Below are positions 63,662-64,000 of a stretch of DNA of 64,000 nucleotides, piece after piece (position 1 is the first letter of the stretch; the number at the start of each line of letters is the position of its first letter). A model generated the notes under the pieces. The model ran no database searches and was not told where the DNA came from. It saw only the letters and a program-made list of their open reading frames with translations. The DNA lies in NCBI GenBank assembly GCA_029008095.1, contig JAQXJB010000029.1:34255-98254 (forward strand), read 5' to 3'. The stretch comes from Clostridiales bacterium (GTDB lineage Bacteria > Bacillota > Clostridia > Oscillospirales > Oscillospiraceae). The translations under genes were made by a program, and so were the position numbers.

Positions 63662-64000
63662 TGAGAAGCCATGTAAGCCGGGTTCTGTGCAGACTTGAAC
63701 GGCCTGTAAATCCGTGTCTGCGGCAGTCATCTATCTAGGCGTACCGTTGCCGGCACGCTCAAGCCACCTCCCGGGGACGGCCGGGCAGGCCAATGTCCCC
63801 TCCGCGGTGTTGCTGCGGATAGAGTTTACAGCGCCGGACTGTTCCCAGCCGGCGGGTGAGCTCTTACCTCGCCTTTCCACCCTTGCCTGCCTGAGGCAGG
63901 CGGTATATCTCTGTTGCACTTTTCCTGAAGTCGCCTTCGGCGGGCGTTACCCGTTATCCTTGCCCTATGCAGCCCGGACTTTCCTCGTAAGCAGCCTTTC
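63662..64000 (-). ncRNA. rnpB: RNase P RNA (type A), 5' end cut by the window edge
   Basis: On the minus strand the conserved blocks of bacterial type A RNase P RNA appear in order: GAGGAAAGTCCGGGC near the 5' end, AGGGTGGAAAGGCG with GGTAAGAGCTCACC, GCCTAGATAGATGA, and ACAGAACCCGGCTT at the 3' end. This RNA is the catalytic subunit that matures tRNA 5' ends. A few 5' bases may lie beyond position 64000. Confidence 0.95.

Overview
The window reads as one piece of chromosome from an anaerobic, endospore-forming Bacillota (class Clostridia, most like the Oscillospiraceae/Ruminococcaceae gut lineages). Supporting signs are sporulation genes (spoVAD, spoVAE, an SpoIIIE/FtsK translocase, spore-coat-like small and Cys-rich proteins), oxygen-sensitive enzymes (NrdDG, a corrinoid-enzyme reactivase), a type A RNase P RNA, a Firmicutes-type 6S RNA, strong GGAGG ribosome binding sites with several TTG/GTG starts, and roughly even base composition. 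I see no prophage, transposase, CRISPR array or rRNA operon. Most of the window is conserved housekeeping DNA; the novelty lies mainly in intergenic RNA structures.

Layout. 0-9.5 kb: a DUF1292 gene, a 159-nt long-range inverted repeat, 6S RNA, a PrsA-like foldase, tcdA, a GlmU-like nucleotidyltransferase, a secreted degenerate polysaccharide deacetylase, a GntR/ABC/permease operon with a palindromic operator, and pth. 9.5-13 kb: an aconitase-family enzyme plus NADP isocitrate dehydrogenase (citrate to 2-oxoglutarate). 13-21 kb (minus strand): nrdD-nrdG behind putative NrdR boxes, then a degenerate CapA protein, an aluminium-resistance/methionine-gamma-lyase family PLP enzyme, and metF-fchA-folD (one-carbon folate metabolism). 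21-30 kb: a DUF975 membrane protein, tepA, ftsK/spoIIIE, spoVAE/spoVAD, a DUF6062 protein, ogg and a MalY/PatB-type lyase. 30-41 kb: a peroxiredoxin-like protein, guaB, a sirtuin, a WecG/TagA transferase, tmk, a DJ-1 family protein, a 48-aa Gly/Cys/Asn peptide gene missing from the ORF track, mltG, alaS and a HIT protein. 41-51 kb: comEC-holA-rnmV, nrdR, DUF421/DUF4363, glmS-apbE, plsY and a DUF4364 regulator. 51-64 kb: a cobalamin riboswitch, a 52-aa DUF2292 gene, a giant S-layer-anchored protein with transcobalamin-like domains, a Cys-rich probable spore protein, a corrinoid-enzyme reactivase (RACE) with two DUF2284 paralogues, a large lipoprotein, and rnpB at the edge.

Two systems stand out. 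First, a repeated RNA-like element of about 117-148 nt occurs five times: before tepA, twice in tandem before the sirtuin gene, before the HIT gene, and in diverged form in the glmS leader. It has a hairpin, then a GCC-(7 bp)-TCG-loop-CAAC-(7 bp)-AT-GGC stem whose base pairs change compensatorily between copies. In four copies a distal stem buries the Shine-Dalgarno sequence, and in the copies at tepA, the sirtuin and the HIT gene the element ends exactly at the start codon. In those four copies the CCYCC strand of the distal stem can instead pair with an inner G-run, so the element looks like a switch. Second, a cobalamin riboswitch, preceded by three perfect 20-bp repeats and a promoter, lies upstream of an SLH-anchored protein carrying two DUF4430/transcobalamin-C-terminal-like domains. 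With the nearby RACE operon this suggests surface capture and use of corrinoids.

Smaller curiosities include an 18-bp perfect inverted repeat that would bury the start codon and SD of the secreted pseudo-deacetylase, an intrinsic terminator encoded inside the apbE signal peptide, a spoVAD start codon placed in the U-tract of a terminator, and two secreted proteins with Thr/Pro-rich linkers whose catalytic motifs have been lost.
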